From positions 3,534,001-3,598,000 of the forward strand of contig NZ_CP032698.1 in NCBI RefSeq assembly GCF_003627815.1: DNA of 64,000 bases, read 5' to 3'. This document shows, in pieces, positions 1 to 7,716 of the stretch. Numbering within the stretch: position 1 is the first letter of the stretch; each line of letters starts with the position of its first letter. Made by a program: the position numbers and the translations under genes. Under the pieces are notes generated by a model. It worked only from the letters and a program-made list of their open reading frames with translations, did not search any database and was not told the origin of the DNA. This DNA comes from Streptomyces hundungensis (GTDB taxonomy: Bacteria; Actinomycetota; Actinomycetes; Streptomycetales; Streptomycetaceae).

Positions 1-580
1 CCACGGCGTGCGCCCGGTCCGAGGCGCCGAGCTTCTTGAAGAGCCGTCGGGCATGCGTCTTGACCGTGTCCTCGGAGAGGAACAGCTCGCGGCCGATCTC
101 GGCGTTCGAACGGCCGTGGCTCATGCCCTCCAGCACCTGGATCTCCCGCGCGGTGAGCGTCGGCGCCGCACCCATCTCGGCCGACCGCAGCCTGCGCGGC
201 GCGAGCCGCCACGTCGGGTCGGCGAGCGCCTGGGTGACGGTCGCCCGCAGCTCGGCGCGCGAGGCGTCCTTGTGCAGATAGCCGCGGGCACCGGCGGCGA
301 CCGCGAGCGCGACCCCGTCGAGGTCCTCGGCGACCGTGAGCATGATGATCCGGGCGCCCGGATCGGCGGACAGCAGCCGACGGACCGTCTCCACACCGCC
401 CAGACCGGGCATGCGTACGTCCATCAGAATCAGGTCCGAGCGGTCGGCACCCCAGCGGCGGAGGACTTCCTCGCCGTTGGCCGCCGTCGTCACGCGCTCG
501 ACGCCGGGCACGGTCGCAACCGCGCGGCGGAGCGCCTCGCGGGCAAGAGGGGAGTCGTCGCAGACGAGGACTGATGTCAT
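1..580 (-). CDS. bldM: BldM, developmental response regulator (C-terminus beyond window)
   Basis: LuxR/FixJ-type orphan response regulator needed for aerial hypha formation and sporulation in Streptomyces. The visible 193 residues show an N-terminal receiver domain (about 1-120, opening MTSVLVCDDSP, with Asp54 in LILMDVRMPG at the phosphorylation position) and a C-terminal helix-turn-helix (LTAREIQVLEGMSHGRSNAEIG...LSEDTVKTH, about 140-193). About ten C-terminal residues are lost at the window edge. The ATG at 578-580 follows a GGAGGG ribosome site. The sequence matches my memory of BldM closely, and the divergent whiD next to it supports the name. In the family, BldM acts as a homodimer or as a heterodimer with WhiI; that is known biology, not visible here. 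Confidence 0.95.
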   Translation of the reverse strand, partial: MTSVLVCDDSPLAREALRRAVATVPGVERVTTAANGEEVLRRWGADRSDLILMDVRMPGLGGVETVRRLLSADPGARIIMLTVAEDLDGVALAVAAGARGYLHKDASRAELRATVTQALADPTWRLAPRRLRSAEMGAAPTLTAREIQVLEGMSHGRSNAEIGRELFLSEDTVKTHARRLFKKLGASDRAHAV

Positions 581-1006
581 GGCCGCCCTCCGCAGCTGAT
601 GCGCGTCACCTTGAGCCTCCAGGCTGGGTACATGGGTCACCTGAGCGATTGACGCTCTCGGACACTTGCCCGAGCGCTTCTGGTTTCAATCGCCTCCGCA
701 CTCTCAACGACGGTCACTCGAAAGAGTTACGGGTCCGGCGGGGACGTTCGGCACCCTCCGTGAGGAACCGTGCACGGAGGAGAGTCTCGCGAGCCGACGA
801 CCCAACTTTTTGGGCTATGCCCCATTTAGCGGCTTTTCTTCCCTTTTGCTGGTGTCTGTGGCTAGATTCCCAATGATTCATATTTACATCTACTTACACA
901 AGAGATGTACCTTCGTCGGTACGTACGTTTCGGATGAGCCCCCGTGCGCACCCGTCCTGTACCGGCCGCCCATCCGCCTCAGCACGGTTTCAAGGGGACT
1001 AGAGCA
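581..1006. promoter_or_regulatory. bldM-whiD divergent intergenic region
   Basis: A 426-bp gap with no coding region. Besides the sigma-BldN-type promoter at 704-731, it holds an imperfect dyad TCACCTGAGCGATTGA at 637-652 that resembles published BldM-type sites. A stretch at 805-920 is unusually AT-rich for this genome (runs of T and TTTACATCTACTTACAC) and probably carries the whiD promoters. whiD has an AAGGGGAC ribosome site at 992-999. Confidence 0.5.
704..731 (-). promoter_or_regulatory. sigma-BldN-type promoter of bldM
   Basis: On the minus strand a CGTAAC -35 element (726-731) is separated by 16 nt from a CGTTGA -10 element (704-709), about 125 bp upstream of the bldM start. This is the sequence and spacing I associate with sigma-BldN promoters and with bldMp1. 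It supports developmental control of bldM by the ECF sigma factor BldN. Not tested by mapping. Confidence 0.75.
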
Positions 1007-1336
1007 ATGGCAGATTTCTCCCGCCTTCCCGGACCGAACGCCGATCTGTGGGACTGGCAGCTCCTCGCGGCCTGCCGCGGGGTCGACAGCTCGCTCTTCT
1101 TCCACCCGGAGGGCGAACGCGGCGCGGCGCGGAGCGCGCGCGAGAGCTCGGCGAAAGAGGTGTGCATGCGCTGCCCGGTGCGTGCGCAGTGCGCGGCCCA
1201 CGCCCTGGCGGTACGCGAGCCCTACGGGGTGTGGGGCGGGCTCACCGAGGACGAGCGCGAGGAGCTCATGGGCAGGGCGCGCAACCGTCTGGTGACGGCC
1301 GCGGCCCCGGCCGGAGGCGGCATGGGCGCGACCTGA
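1007..1336 (+). CDS. whiD: WhiD, WhiB-family iron-sulfur regulator
   Basis: Small WhiB-like (Wbl) protein of 109 residues required for late sporulation and spore maturation in Streptomyces. The four cluster-binding cysteines are visible at Cys23, Cys53, Cys56 and Cys62 (CxxC at 53-56), followed by the conserved GVWGG turn. The start at 1007 was chosen over an upstream in-frame ATG at 944 because an AAGGGGAC ribosome site lies just before it and the protein then begins like WhiD (MADFSRLPGPNADLWDWQ). In the family the [4Fe-4S] protein acts with the housekeeping sigma factor. Divergent from bldM. Confidence 0.93.
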   Translation: MADFSRLPGPNADLWDWQLLAACRGVDSSLFFHPEGERGAARSARESSAKEVCMRCPVRAQCAAHALAVREPYGVWGGLTEDEREELMGRARNRLVTAAAPAGGGMGAT

Positions 1337-1448
1337 GGGACGGCGGATCGCAGCACATGCGAAGAAACGTTCCTGCGCCGTTTGGCCCAGCCTCCAACCC
1401 TCAGCAGCCGCCCGTCGCCCCGCTCGTCGGCCGCGCCCCCGCCCGCGC

Positions 1449-2342
1449 CTAGTCGCGCTCGGCGGCCCGGGCCAGCTGGTCCAGGGTGGCCGCGACGGCC
1501 GGGACCTGGGCCAGGTCGGGCAGGGTGAGCGCGACGATCTCCCGCTGGACGGCCGGCTCGACGGTCACCGTGCGGGCCCCCTTGGGGCGTACGGACTCGA
1601 TGGCGAGCTCCGGCATCACCGCGACGCCGAGACCGGCGCCGACCAGGCCGACCACCGCCGGGTAGTCGTCGGTCGCGAAGTCGATGCGCGGGGTGAACCC
1701 GGCCTCCTCGCAGACCTCCACCAACTGACGCCGACAGCGCGGGCAGCCCGCGATCCAGGGCTCGTCCGCGAGGTCCTTGATGGCGACGGTGCCCGCCTCC
1801 GCCAGCGCGTGCCCCTCGGGCACCAGGCCGACCAGGCGGTCGACCAGGAGCGGGCGGACCACCAGGTCGTCCCACTCCGTGGCGTTCGAGCCGTACCGGA
1901 ACGCCAGCGCGATGTCGCAGTCGCCCTCGCGCAGCATCTCCACCGAGCGCGGCGGCTCGGCCTCGACCAGCGAGACCCGGGTTCCGGGGTGGGCCGCGCG
2001 CAGGGCGGCCAGCGCGGTCGGCACGAGGGTGGAGGAGCCGCTCGGGAAGGAGACCAGGCGCACCCGCCCGGCCCGCAGGCCCGCGATGGCGGCGACCTCC
2101 TCCTCGGCGGCGGTGAGCCCGGCCAGGATTCCGGAGGCGTGCCGCACCAGGGCCTCACCGGCCTGGGTCAGTCGCATCTCGCGGCCGGTGCGGATGAGGA
2201 GCGGGGTGCCGGCCGACGATTCGAGGGCCTTCATCTGCTGGCTGACGGCGGGCTGGGTGCAGCCCAGCTCGCGGGCCGCGGCCGAGAAGGAGCCGGTGGC
2301 GGCGACGGCGCGCAGGACGCGGAGATGACGGGCCTCGATCAT
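1449..2342 (-). CDS. LysR-family transcriptional regulator
   Basis: 297 residues, typical LysR length. The N-terminal winged helix-turn-helix is clear (about 3-62: HLRVLRAVAATGSFSAAARELGCTQPAVSQQMKALE), followed by a LysR substrate-binding domain (about 90-290; GRVRLVSFPSGSSTLVPTAL, and GAGLGVAVMPELA near the C-terminus). LysR proteins are usually autoregulated and control a divergent gene in response to a small ligand; the divergent neighbour is the MOSC gene 80 bp away. Ligand and targets cannot be read from the sequence. Confidence 0.88.
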   Translation of the reverse strand: MIEARHLRVLRAVAATGSFSAAARELGCTQPAVSQQMKALESSAGTPLLIRTGREMRLTQAGEALVRHASGILAGLTAAEEEVAAIAGLRAGRVRLVSFPSGSSTLVPTALAALRAAHPGTRVSLVEAEPPRSVEMLREGDCDIALAFRYGSNATEWDDLVVRPLLVDRLVGLVPEGHALAEAGTVAIKDLADEPWIAGCPRCRRQLVEVCEEAGFTPRIDFATDDYPAVVGLVGAGLGVAVMPELAIESVRPKGARTVTVEPAVQREIVALTLPDLAQVPAVAATLDQLARAAERD

Positions 2343-2422
2343 GAAGTAAGCATAAGCGAATCTTGGAGCGGGCGGAAGAAACTGCGGCGCGGCTTTGGGT
2401 TTGGCTCGGTTAGCGTGCCGCC

Positions 2423-3091
2423 ATGGAAATTCTGTCTGTGAACGTGGGCCGCGCGAAGGCCGTCGACTACACCGATGCGAAGGGCGGCGTCACCGGCATC
2501 GACAAACGCCCCGCGAGCGGCGCGGTCAGGGTCTTCGCACCCGGCGCCACGGGCGTGGGCGGCAGCGGGGTCGAGGGGGACGACGTCTGCGACCTGCGCC
2601 ATCACGGCGGTGACCACCAGGCGGTCTACGCCTTCGCCCGCGAGGACCTGGACGTCTGGGCGGTGGAGCTCGGCCGTGCGCTGCCCAACGGATCGTTCGG
2701 CGAGAACCTCACGACGTACGGCATCGACGTCAACGACGCCCGGATCGGCGAGCGCTGGCGCATAGGCCGGGAGCTGGTCCTGGAGGTGGCGTCCGCGCGC
2801 ATTCCGTGCCGGACGTTCGCGGGCTGGCTCGATCAGAAGGGATGGGTCCGGCGCTTCACACAGGCGGCCGCTCCCGGCGCGTACTTCCGGGTGATCGAAC
2901 CGGGCGAGGTCCGGGTGGGTGACCCGATCACGTTGATCGAACGACCGGATCACGAAGTTTCGGTCGCCTTCTGGTTCCGTGCGTTCACGACGGAACGGGC
3001 GCTGCTGCCGCGGGTCCTGGCGGCGGGTGAGGCCCTGGACCCCCGGGCGCGCGACGCCGCCCACACCTATCTGGCGAAGCAGAGCTCATAG
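2423..3091 (+). CDS. MOSC domain-containing protein
   Basis: 222 residues. MOSC domains are molybdenum-cofactor-sulfurase-related beta-barrels found alone in YiiM-type proteins, which take part in reductase detoxification reactions. Visible family features are the VRVFAPGATGVGGSGVEGD segment, DLRHHGGDHQAVYAFAREDLDVW and GSFGENLTTYGIDV, with a conserved Cys in SARIPCRTFAGW (about 132). No strong ribosome site precedes the ATG at 2423, so the transcript may have a very short leader. Divergent from the LysR gene, which may regulate it. Confidence 0.8.
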   Translation: MEILSVNVGRAKAVDYTDAKGGVTGIDKRPASGAVRVFAPGATGVGGSGVEGDDVCDLRHHGGDHQAVYAFAREDLDVWAVELGRALPNGSFGENLTTYGIDVNDARIGERWRIGRELVLEVASARIPCRTFAGWLDQKGWVRRFTQAAAPGAYFRVIEPGEVRVGDPITLIERPDHEVSVAFWFRAFTTERALLPRVLAAGEALDPRARDAAHTYLAKQSS

Positions 3092-3251
3092 GCACCGCGC
3101 CGCCCGTGAGGTGCGGGAAGAACGGCCGCTCTTGGGGCAGTTCATGGCGGTCACCACCGGTTCCGCGCCGGTTCCGCGCCGGTTCCGCGCCGATTCGGCG
3201 GCGGGGCGGGGGCGGTCGTCGGGCGGTCGGCGGGGGCACTACCGTGCGCCT

Positions 3252-4025
3252 ATGACGACTGCACTGATTACGGGAGCGACGGCGGGCATCGGCGCGGCGT
3301 TCGCGCGGCGCCTGGCGGCCGATGGACACGATCTGGTGCTGGTGGCCCGGGACGGTGAGCGGCTCAGCGCGCAGGCCACCGAGCTCCACGACCGGCACGG
3401 CATCGAGGCCGAGGTGCTGACCGCCGACCTGTCCACCGAGGACGGGATCACCGCGGTCGAGGCCCGGCTCTCCCAGCCCCGGCGCCCGGTGGACCTGCTG
3501 GTCAACAACGCCGGGTTCGCCAACAAGGGCCGCTACCTCGAAGTGCCCATGGCGGACGAGCTGACCATGGTGAAGGTGCACATCGAGGCGGTCCTGCGGC
3601 TGACGTCCGCGGCGACCGCCTCGATGCGCGGGCGCGGGCGCGGGGGCGTCGTCAACGTGGCCTCGGTCGCGGCCTTCGTGCCGCGCGGCACCTACGGCGC
3701 GTCCAAGGCGTGGGTCGTGCAGTTCACGCAGGGCGCGGCCCGGGACCTCGCCGGGTCCGGGGTGCGGATGATGGCGCTGTGCCCCGGCTTCGTACGGACG
3801 GAGTTCCACGAGCGGGCCGGCATGGGCACCGACAACATCCCCGGCTGGATGTGGCTGGACGCCGACAAGCTGGTGGCGGCCGCCCTGACCGACCTGGCGC
3901 GCGGGAAGTCGCTCTCCATCCCCGACCCGCGCTACAAGGCGCTGATGGGCGCGGTCAAGCTGGCGCCGCGCGGTCTGCTCGGCGGCCTGACCTCCAAGAC
4001 GGGCCGCAAGTACGGCCCTCAGTAA
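3252..4025 (+). CDS. Short-chain dehydrogenase/reductase (SDR)
   Basis: 257-residue classical SDR. It has the cofactor motif TGATAGIG (7-14), the NNAG motif (LVNNAGF), the catalytic Ser in VNVASVAAF and the Tyr-x3-Lys pair in TYGASKAWV. An Arg in VLVARDGERL after the second strand suggests NADP(H) preference. An oxidoreductase of unknown substrate, similar to the DltE/YqjQ group. The ATG at 3252 was chosen because the Rossmann fold starts there; an upstream extension to 2979 would overlap the MOSC gene. Stands alone between the MOSC gene and a minisatellite. Confidence 0.87.
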   Translation: MTTALITGATAGIGAAFARRLAADGHDLVLVARDGERLSAQATELHDRHGIEAEVLTADLSTEDGITAVEARLSQPRRPVDLLVNNAGFANKGRYLEVPMADELTMVKVHIEAVLRLTSAATASMRGRGRGGVVNVASVAAFVPRGTYGASKAWVVQFTQGAARDLAGSGVRMMALCPGFVRTEFHERAGMGTDNIPGWMWLDADKLVAAALTDLARGKSLSIPDPRYKALMGAVKLAPRGLLGGLTSKTGRKYGPQ

Positions 4026-4043
4026 GCCGGTTGGGGGCCGGGC

Positions 4044-4348
4044 GCGCGTAGGCGGCGTGGCGCCGCGTGGGCGGCGTGGCGCCGCGTGGGCGGCGTGGCG
4101 CCGCGTGGGCGGCGTGGCGCCGCGTGGGCGGCGTGGCGCCGCGTGGGCGGCGTGGCGCCGCGTGGGCGGCGTGGCGCCGCGTGGGCGGCGTGGCGCGCGT
4201 GGGCGGCGTGGCGCGCGTGGGCGGCGTGGCGCGCGTGGGCGGCGTGGCGCCGCGTGGGCGGCGTGGCGCCGCGTGGGCGGCGTGGCGCCGCGTGGGCGGC
4301 GTGGCGCCGCGTGGGCGGCGTGGCGCGCGTGGGCGGCGTGGCCACGCG
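4044..4348. repeat. Minisatellite, about 16 copies of a 17-19-bp unit
   Basis: Tandem array of GTGGGCGGCGTGGCGCCGC (19 bp). A shorter subtype lacking two bases (GTGGGCGGCGTGGCGCG) occurs in two blocks, around 4190-4245 and 4320-4345. About 16 copies by eye. It fills the gap between the convergent SDR and DUF2264 genes. The array is open in several frames on both strands and yields long spurious ORFs of GGVAPRGRR-type repeats. Confidence 0.95.
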
Positions 4349-4368
4349 TGGGCCGGTCCGGCGCGCCC

Positions 4369-6243
4369 TCACTCGTCCTCCACGAGGACGGTCGGGGCGG
4401 TCGGGTCGGTCAGGTCGAGCACCAGCACCTGGCGGCAGGCGGTTTCGTTCCGCCAGGTGACCCGTACGGTGTGGCCGCTGATCCGGATGTCGGCGAGGGC
4501 GTGGACCGGGTGGGGGTCCGGCTGTGCGGTGAGGGAGACCAGCGCGACGAAGAGGGACGGCGTGGTGCCGGTCGTGCCGTCGAGCGCCGCCACCTCGGAG
4601 TCGGCTCCGAACAGGGTTGATCCTGCGGACAGTTGGCGTACCTCGCCCGTATAGCCGTGCACGGGGTGCAGCTGGCCGGTGCGGCCGGGGGTGGTGGCCC
4701 AGCCGGTCTGACGGACCGGGGTGCCGGGGGCGGCCCCGATGACCAGATGGGCGCGGAGCTCGGCGCGGCCGTGCGCGAGGGTGACTGACACGATCCGCAC
4801 GCCCGGCGGGCCCGGTCGCGGCTCGGACACGGACGCCGCCCAGCCGGGGCCGGCGCCCAGCGGGGCCGCGGGGCCGCGCGTGGTGGACTCGCCCCGCGCC
4901 ACCAGGCCGAAGTGGTTGTCGGGCACATCCCGCGAGGTCGGCCCGGTGGCGGTCGAGTAGGCGAAGCGCGCGTAGCAGGGGTCCTCGTCGGCGCCGCCGT
5001 TCACGTGGTTGTTGGTGCCGTGGTTGTGCAGCCGGACCAGGCCGTCGTCGGCGGTCGACTGGATCAGCAGGCCCGGCGGGCCGAGGGTCACGGTGGCGTC
5101 CTCGGTCTCGGCGGGCAGCGGCTCCTCGACGGCCGTCCAGACGGGGTGCTCGGGCGGCAGGAGCAGCCCGAGGTACCCCTTGGCCGCCCAGTACGGGGAG
5201 GCGGGGCCCGAGTAGGGCTGGATCACCGGCGGGTACGGGCCGTGCCAGCCCAGGGTGAGCAGCCCGGCGGCGTCGGTCGCGCCCCGGCCGGGCGGGCGGT
5301 CCAGGAAGTACTTCAGGGTGCCCGAGGCCAGGCGGCGGGTGGCGCCGGGGGTGAGCGGGGTGTGGCCGGTGAGCGCGCCGAGCCAGGGCGCGGCCGCGGC
5401 GGCGAAGCGGTAGGTGAGCGAGCGGCCGTAGGGCAGGGGCGCGCCGTCGGCGCCGAACATCCGGGTGTGGGCGTCGAGTTGGGCGCGCAGCCGGGGGCCG
5501 TAGCGGTCCAGGAGTTCCTTGTTTTCACCCAGATGGGCGTGGAGTACGGGATAGAAGTGCAGGGCCCAGCCGTTGTAGTGGTCGAAGGAGCGGTGGGGGC
5601 CGTCGCTGTACCAGCCGTCGCCGAGGTACCACTGGTCGACGCGCGCCAGGGCGCGTTCGATGGTGGCCGCGGCGCGGTCGGTCTCGATGCCGGCGTCCTG
5701 GAGGAATCCGGCGACGGTGAGGCCGAACAGCCACCAGTTGTTGTCGACCGGGGACGGGCCGAGGGCGGGCAGCAGCCAGTCCACGGTGCGCTGGCGGGTG
5801 CGGTCGTCGAGCCTGTCCCACAGCCAGGGGCGGGTGAGGCGCAGCCCGAGCGCGACGGAGGCGGATTCGACGACCGCCTGCCGTACGTGGGTGGTGAGGG
5901 GCCAGGCATCGGGAGAGGTCGGGTCCAACTCGCCGGTGCGCACGGGGTGTTGGGTGCCCGCGGTCAGGCCCTCGGCGTAGCGGTCGAGATGGCCGTGGGG
6001 ATCCTCGCCCCGGGCGCCGGCCACGCGAAGGGCGGCCAGCAGCCAGGTGCGGGCGTAACCTTCGAGGCCGTCCGACCGGGGGCCCGACCAACTGGGGCGC
6101 TCCCCGGGCAGATTGATGAGCCCGCGCCGGGGCGAGGCGTAGGGCCGTACGGCCAGCAGGAGTTGGTCCGCCGACCGCTCCCAGTGCGCGCGGGTCCAGC
6201 CGGTGTACGGGCTGAGCTCACGGTTCTCGGACGCGATGGGCAT
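4369..6243 (-). CDS. DUF2264 family protein (alpha/alpha-barrel, probable carbohydrate-active protein)
   Basis: 624 residues, no signal peptide (starts MPIASENRELSPYTGWTRAHW), so cytoplasmic. The N-terminal two thirds match the DUF2264 family as I know it: SWSGPRSDGLEGYARTWLLAALR, DNNWWLFGLTVAGFLQDAG and DGWYSDGPHRSFDHYNGWALHFYPVLHA, rich in aromatics as in alpha/alpha-toroid glycosidases and lyases. The C-terminal third is beta-rich. Function in this family is not established; a role on the sugar or oligosaccharide taken up by the neighbouring ABC transporter is inference. Divergent from the hybrid regulator gene, with shared operator-like sites between them. Confidence 0.8.
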   Translation of the reverse strand: MPIASENRELSPYTGWTRAHWERSADQLLLAVRPYASPRRGLINLPGERPSWSGPRSDGLEGYARTWLLAALRVAGARGEDPHGHLDRYAEGLTAGTQHPVRTGELDPTSPDAWPLTTHVRQAVVESASVALGLRLTRPWLWDRLDDRTRQRTVDWLLPALGPSPVDNNWWLFGLTVAGFLQDAGIETDRAAATIERALARVDQWYLGDGWYSDGPHRSFDHYNGWALHFYPVLHAHLGENKELLDRYGPRLRAQLDAHTRMFGADGAPLPYGRSLTYRFAAAAAPWLGALTGHTPLTPGATRRLASGTLKYFLDRPPGRGATDAAGLLTLGWHGPYPPVIQPYSGPASPYWAAKGYLGLLLPPEHPVWTAVEEPLPAETEDATVTLGPPGLLIQSTADDGLVRLHNHGTNNHVNGGADEDPCYARFAYSTATGPTSRDVPDNHFGLVARGESTTRGPAAPLGAGPGWAASVSEPRPGPPGVRIVSVTLAHGRAELRAHLVIGAAPGTPVRQTGWATTPGRTGQLHPVHGYTGEVRQLSAGSTLFGADSEVAALDGTTGTTPSLFVALVSLTAQPDPHPVHALADIRISGHTVRVTWRNETACRQVLVLDLTDPTAPTVLVEDE

Positions 6244-6330
6244 GACGCGAACGCTCCCTCGGAGGGCGGCGGGGCGGCGCCACCCGGCGGTGGGGCGCTC
6301 CGCGAATCTCTGGGAACTTAGAACTCGCTT

Positions 6331-6384
6331 TGATCGAACGTCAATGGATCTGACCGAATGATCGAAACGGCTGCCGTTCGATCA
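6331..6384. promoter_or_regulatory. Operator-like TGATCGAA/TTCGATCA sites between the DUF2264 gene and the regulator
   Basis: Contains a direct TGATCGAAC (6331-6339) and an inverted pair TGATCGAA (6359-6366) / TTCGATCA (6377-6384) with a 10-bp spacer. The same half-sites recur at 7624-7637 before the binding-protein gene, which makes this a credible binding site for the locally encoded regulator controlling both directions. Confidence 0.7.
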
Positions 6385-6439
6385 CGTTGCATTAGGGTCG
6401 GGGCCCAGCCGGGCCACCACATCGCGAAGGGATGCCACC

Positions 6440-7591
6440 GTGCGGGAAAGTGCTGCTGAACGTCATGACCGACTGCTGGAGCTGGTGCGCGGGCGGGGGT
6501 CGGCGCGGGTCTCCGAACTCGCGGGCCAGCTGGGGGTCTCGCCGGTGACCGTGCGGCGGGACGTGGAGTTCCTGGCCAACGAGGGCCGTCTGGACCGGGT
6601 GCACGGTTCGGTGTCCTGGCCCGGCGCCGGGGAGGGCGCCGCGCAGACGGCCCAGGCCCGGGGCGCGGGGGCACGCGAGCTCGTCATCGGCATGCTGGCG
6701 CCCCATGCCACGTACTACTTCGCCGAGGTCATCCGGGGTGCGCACGAGGCGGCCGCGGCGGCCGGGGCCCGGCTGATCCTGCGGATCTCGGACTACCGGC
6801 CGCAGGAGGACGCGGGCCGGGCGGCCGGGCTGCTCGCGGCCGGGGCCGAGGGCCTTCTGATCGCGCCGGGCTGGAAGGAGCCGGACGACCCGGTCGAGCA
6901 CGGCGCCTGGATCGCCGGCCTCCCGGTGCCCACCGTCCTCCTGGAGCGGCGCGGCGTGCCCGGCCGGGAGCTGGACGACCTGGACCGGGTCTGCTCCGAC
7001 CACAGCCACGGCGTGCTCATCGCGGTGCGCCACCTGCTCGGGCTCGGCCACGCCACCCCCCTGCTCGTGGCCCGCGCGGACAGCCCCACCGCGATCGCGG
7101 TGCGCGCCGGATACCGCCACGCGCTCGACGCGCTCGGCCTCACCGCGCCGGTGGCGCCCATCGGTTCGGTGTCGGCGGAGGCGGACCCCGAGGGGTTCGA
7201 GCGGGCGGTGCGGGCGCTGCGCCGCGCGGTCGCGGCGGGGCAGGCCACCGCGGCGCTGGTGCACAACGACGTGGACGCCATCCGGATCGTGCAGCGCCTG
7301 GCCGAGCTGGGCGTGCGGGTGCCCGAGGACCTGGCGCTGGTGGCGTACGACGACGAGGTGGCGGCGCTCGCGGACATCCCGCTCACCGCGGTGGCCCCGC
7401 CCAAGCACGAGGTGGGGCGGTACGCGGCGGAGCTCCTGATCGAGCGGTTGCGTGGCGCGTCCGGGTCGGGCCCGGCGGGGGGCGAGGAGTCGCCGCGCCG
7501 CCATGTCGACCTGCTGCCGAGGCTGCGGGTGCGGGCCTCCTGCGGGGCACCGGCCGACACGCTCCAGGACCCGGTGAGCGTTCAATCCTGA
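6440..7591 (+). CDS. DeoR-type HTH / LacI-type sugar-binding hybrid transcriptional regulator
   Basis: 383 residues. The N-terminus (about 5-58) is a DeoR-type winged helix (RHDRLLELVRGRGSARVSELAGQLGVSPVTVRRDVEFLANEGRLDRVHGSV). From about 73 on it is a LacI/periplasmic-binding-like ligand domain (IGMLAPHATYYFAEVIRGAHEAAAAAGARL...HNDVDAIRIVQRLAELGVRVPEDLALVAYDDEVAAL). This combination differs from classical LacI proteins, whose HTH is of another type. GTG start at 6440 with a GAAGGGA ribosome site at 6425-6431. Most likely a repressor of the adjacent sugar transporter, relieved by the imported sugar or a metabolite. Confidence 0.88.
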   Translation: MRESAAERHDRLLELVRGRGSARVSELAGQLGVSPVTVRRDVEFLANEGRLDRVHGSVSWPGAGEGAAQTAQARGAGARELVIGMLAPHATYYFAEVIRGAHEAAAAAGARLILRISDYRPQEDAGRAAGLLAAGAEGLLIAPGWKEPDDPVEHGAWIAGLPVPTVLLERRGVPGRELDDLDRVCSDHSHGVLIAVRHLLGLGHATPLLVARADSPTAIAVRAGYRHALDALGLTAPVAPIGSVSAEADPEGFERAVRALRRAVAAGQATAALVHNDVDAIRIVQRLAELGVRVPEDLALVAYDDEVAALADIPLTAVAPPKHEVGRYAAELLIERLRGASGSGPAGGEESPRRHVDLLPRLRVRASCGAPADTLQDPVSVQS

Positions 7592-7623
7592 GGTGCGAGC
7601 GTTCACTCGCTCTCTGATCTTTT

Positions 7624-7675
7624 TTCGATCAATCGAACTTTCGCTCTTGACTTCGGTCAGAACTGGGCCAAGGAT
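7624..7675 (+). promoter_or_regulatory. Operator and promoter of the sugar ABC operon
   Basis: A 14-bp dyad TTCGATCAATCGAA (7624-7637) lies directly upstream of a TTGACT -35 (7647-7652). After 17 bp comes a weaker -10, AAGGAT (7670-7675). The binding-protein gene starts at 7717. The dyad uses the same half-site as the sites at 6331-6384, so the hybrid regulator probably controls this promoter. Confidence 0.65.
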
Positions 7676-7716
7676 CGCGGCCATCGCCTCGTCCCCTCAC
7701 GTTCAGGAGCCGTTCC

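Noticed and set aside
8..574. 188-codon plus-strand ORF at the window start
   Set aside because: Antisense shadow of bldM.
4044..4348. CRISPR array
   Set aside because: Units are contiguous 17-19-bp repeats without unique spacers, and no cas genes are near.
4057..4654. Several ORFs of 120-195 codons over the 4.05-kb array (GGVAPRGRR repeats)
   Set aside because: They are products of a GC-rich tandem repeat open in many frames on both strands; no ribosome site or family match.
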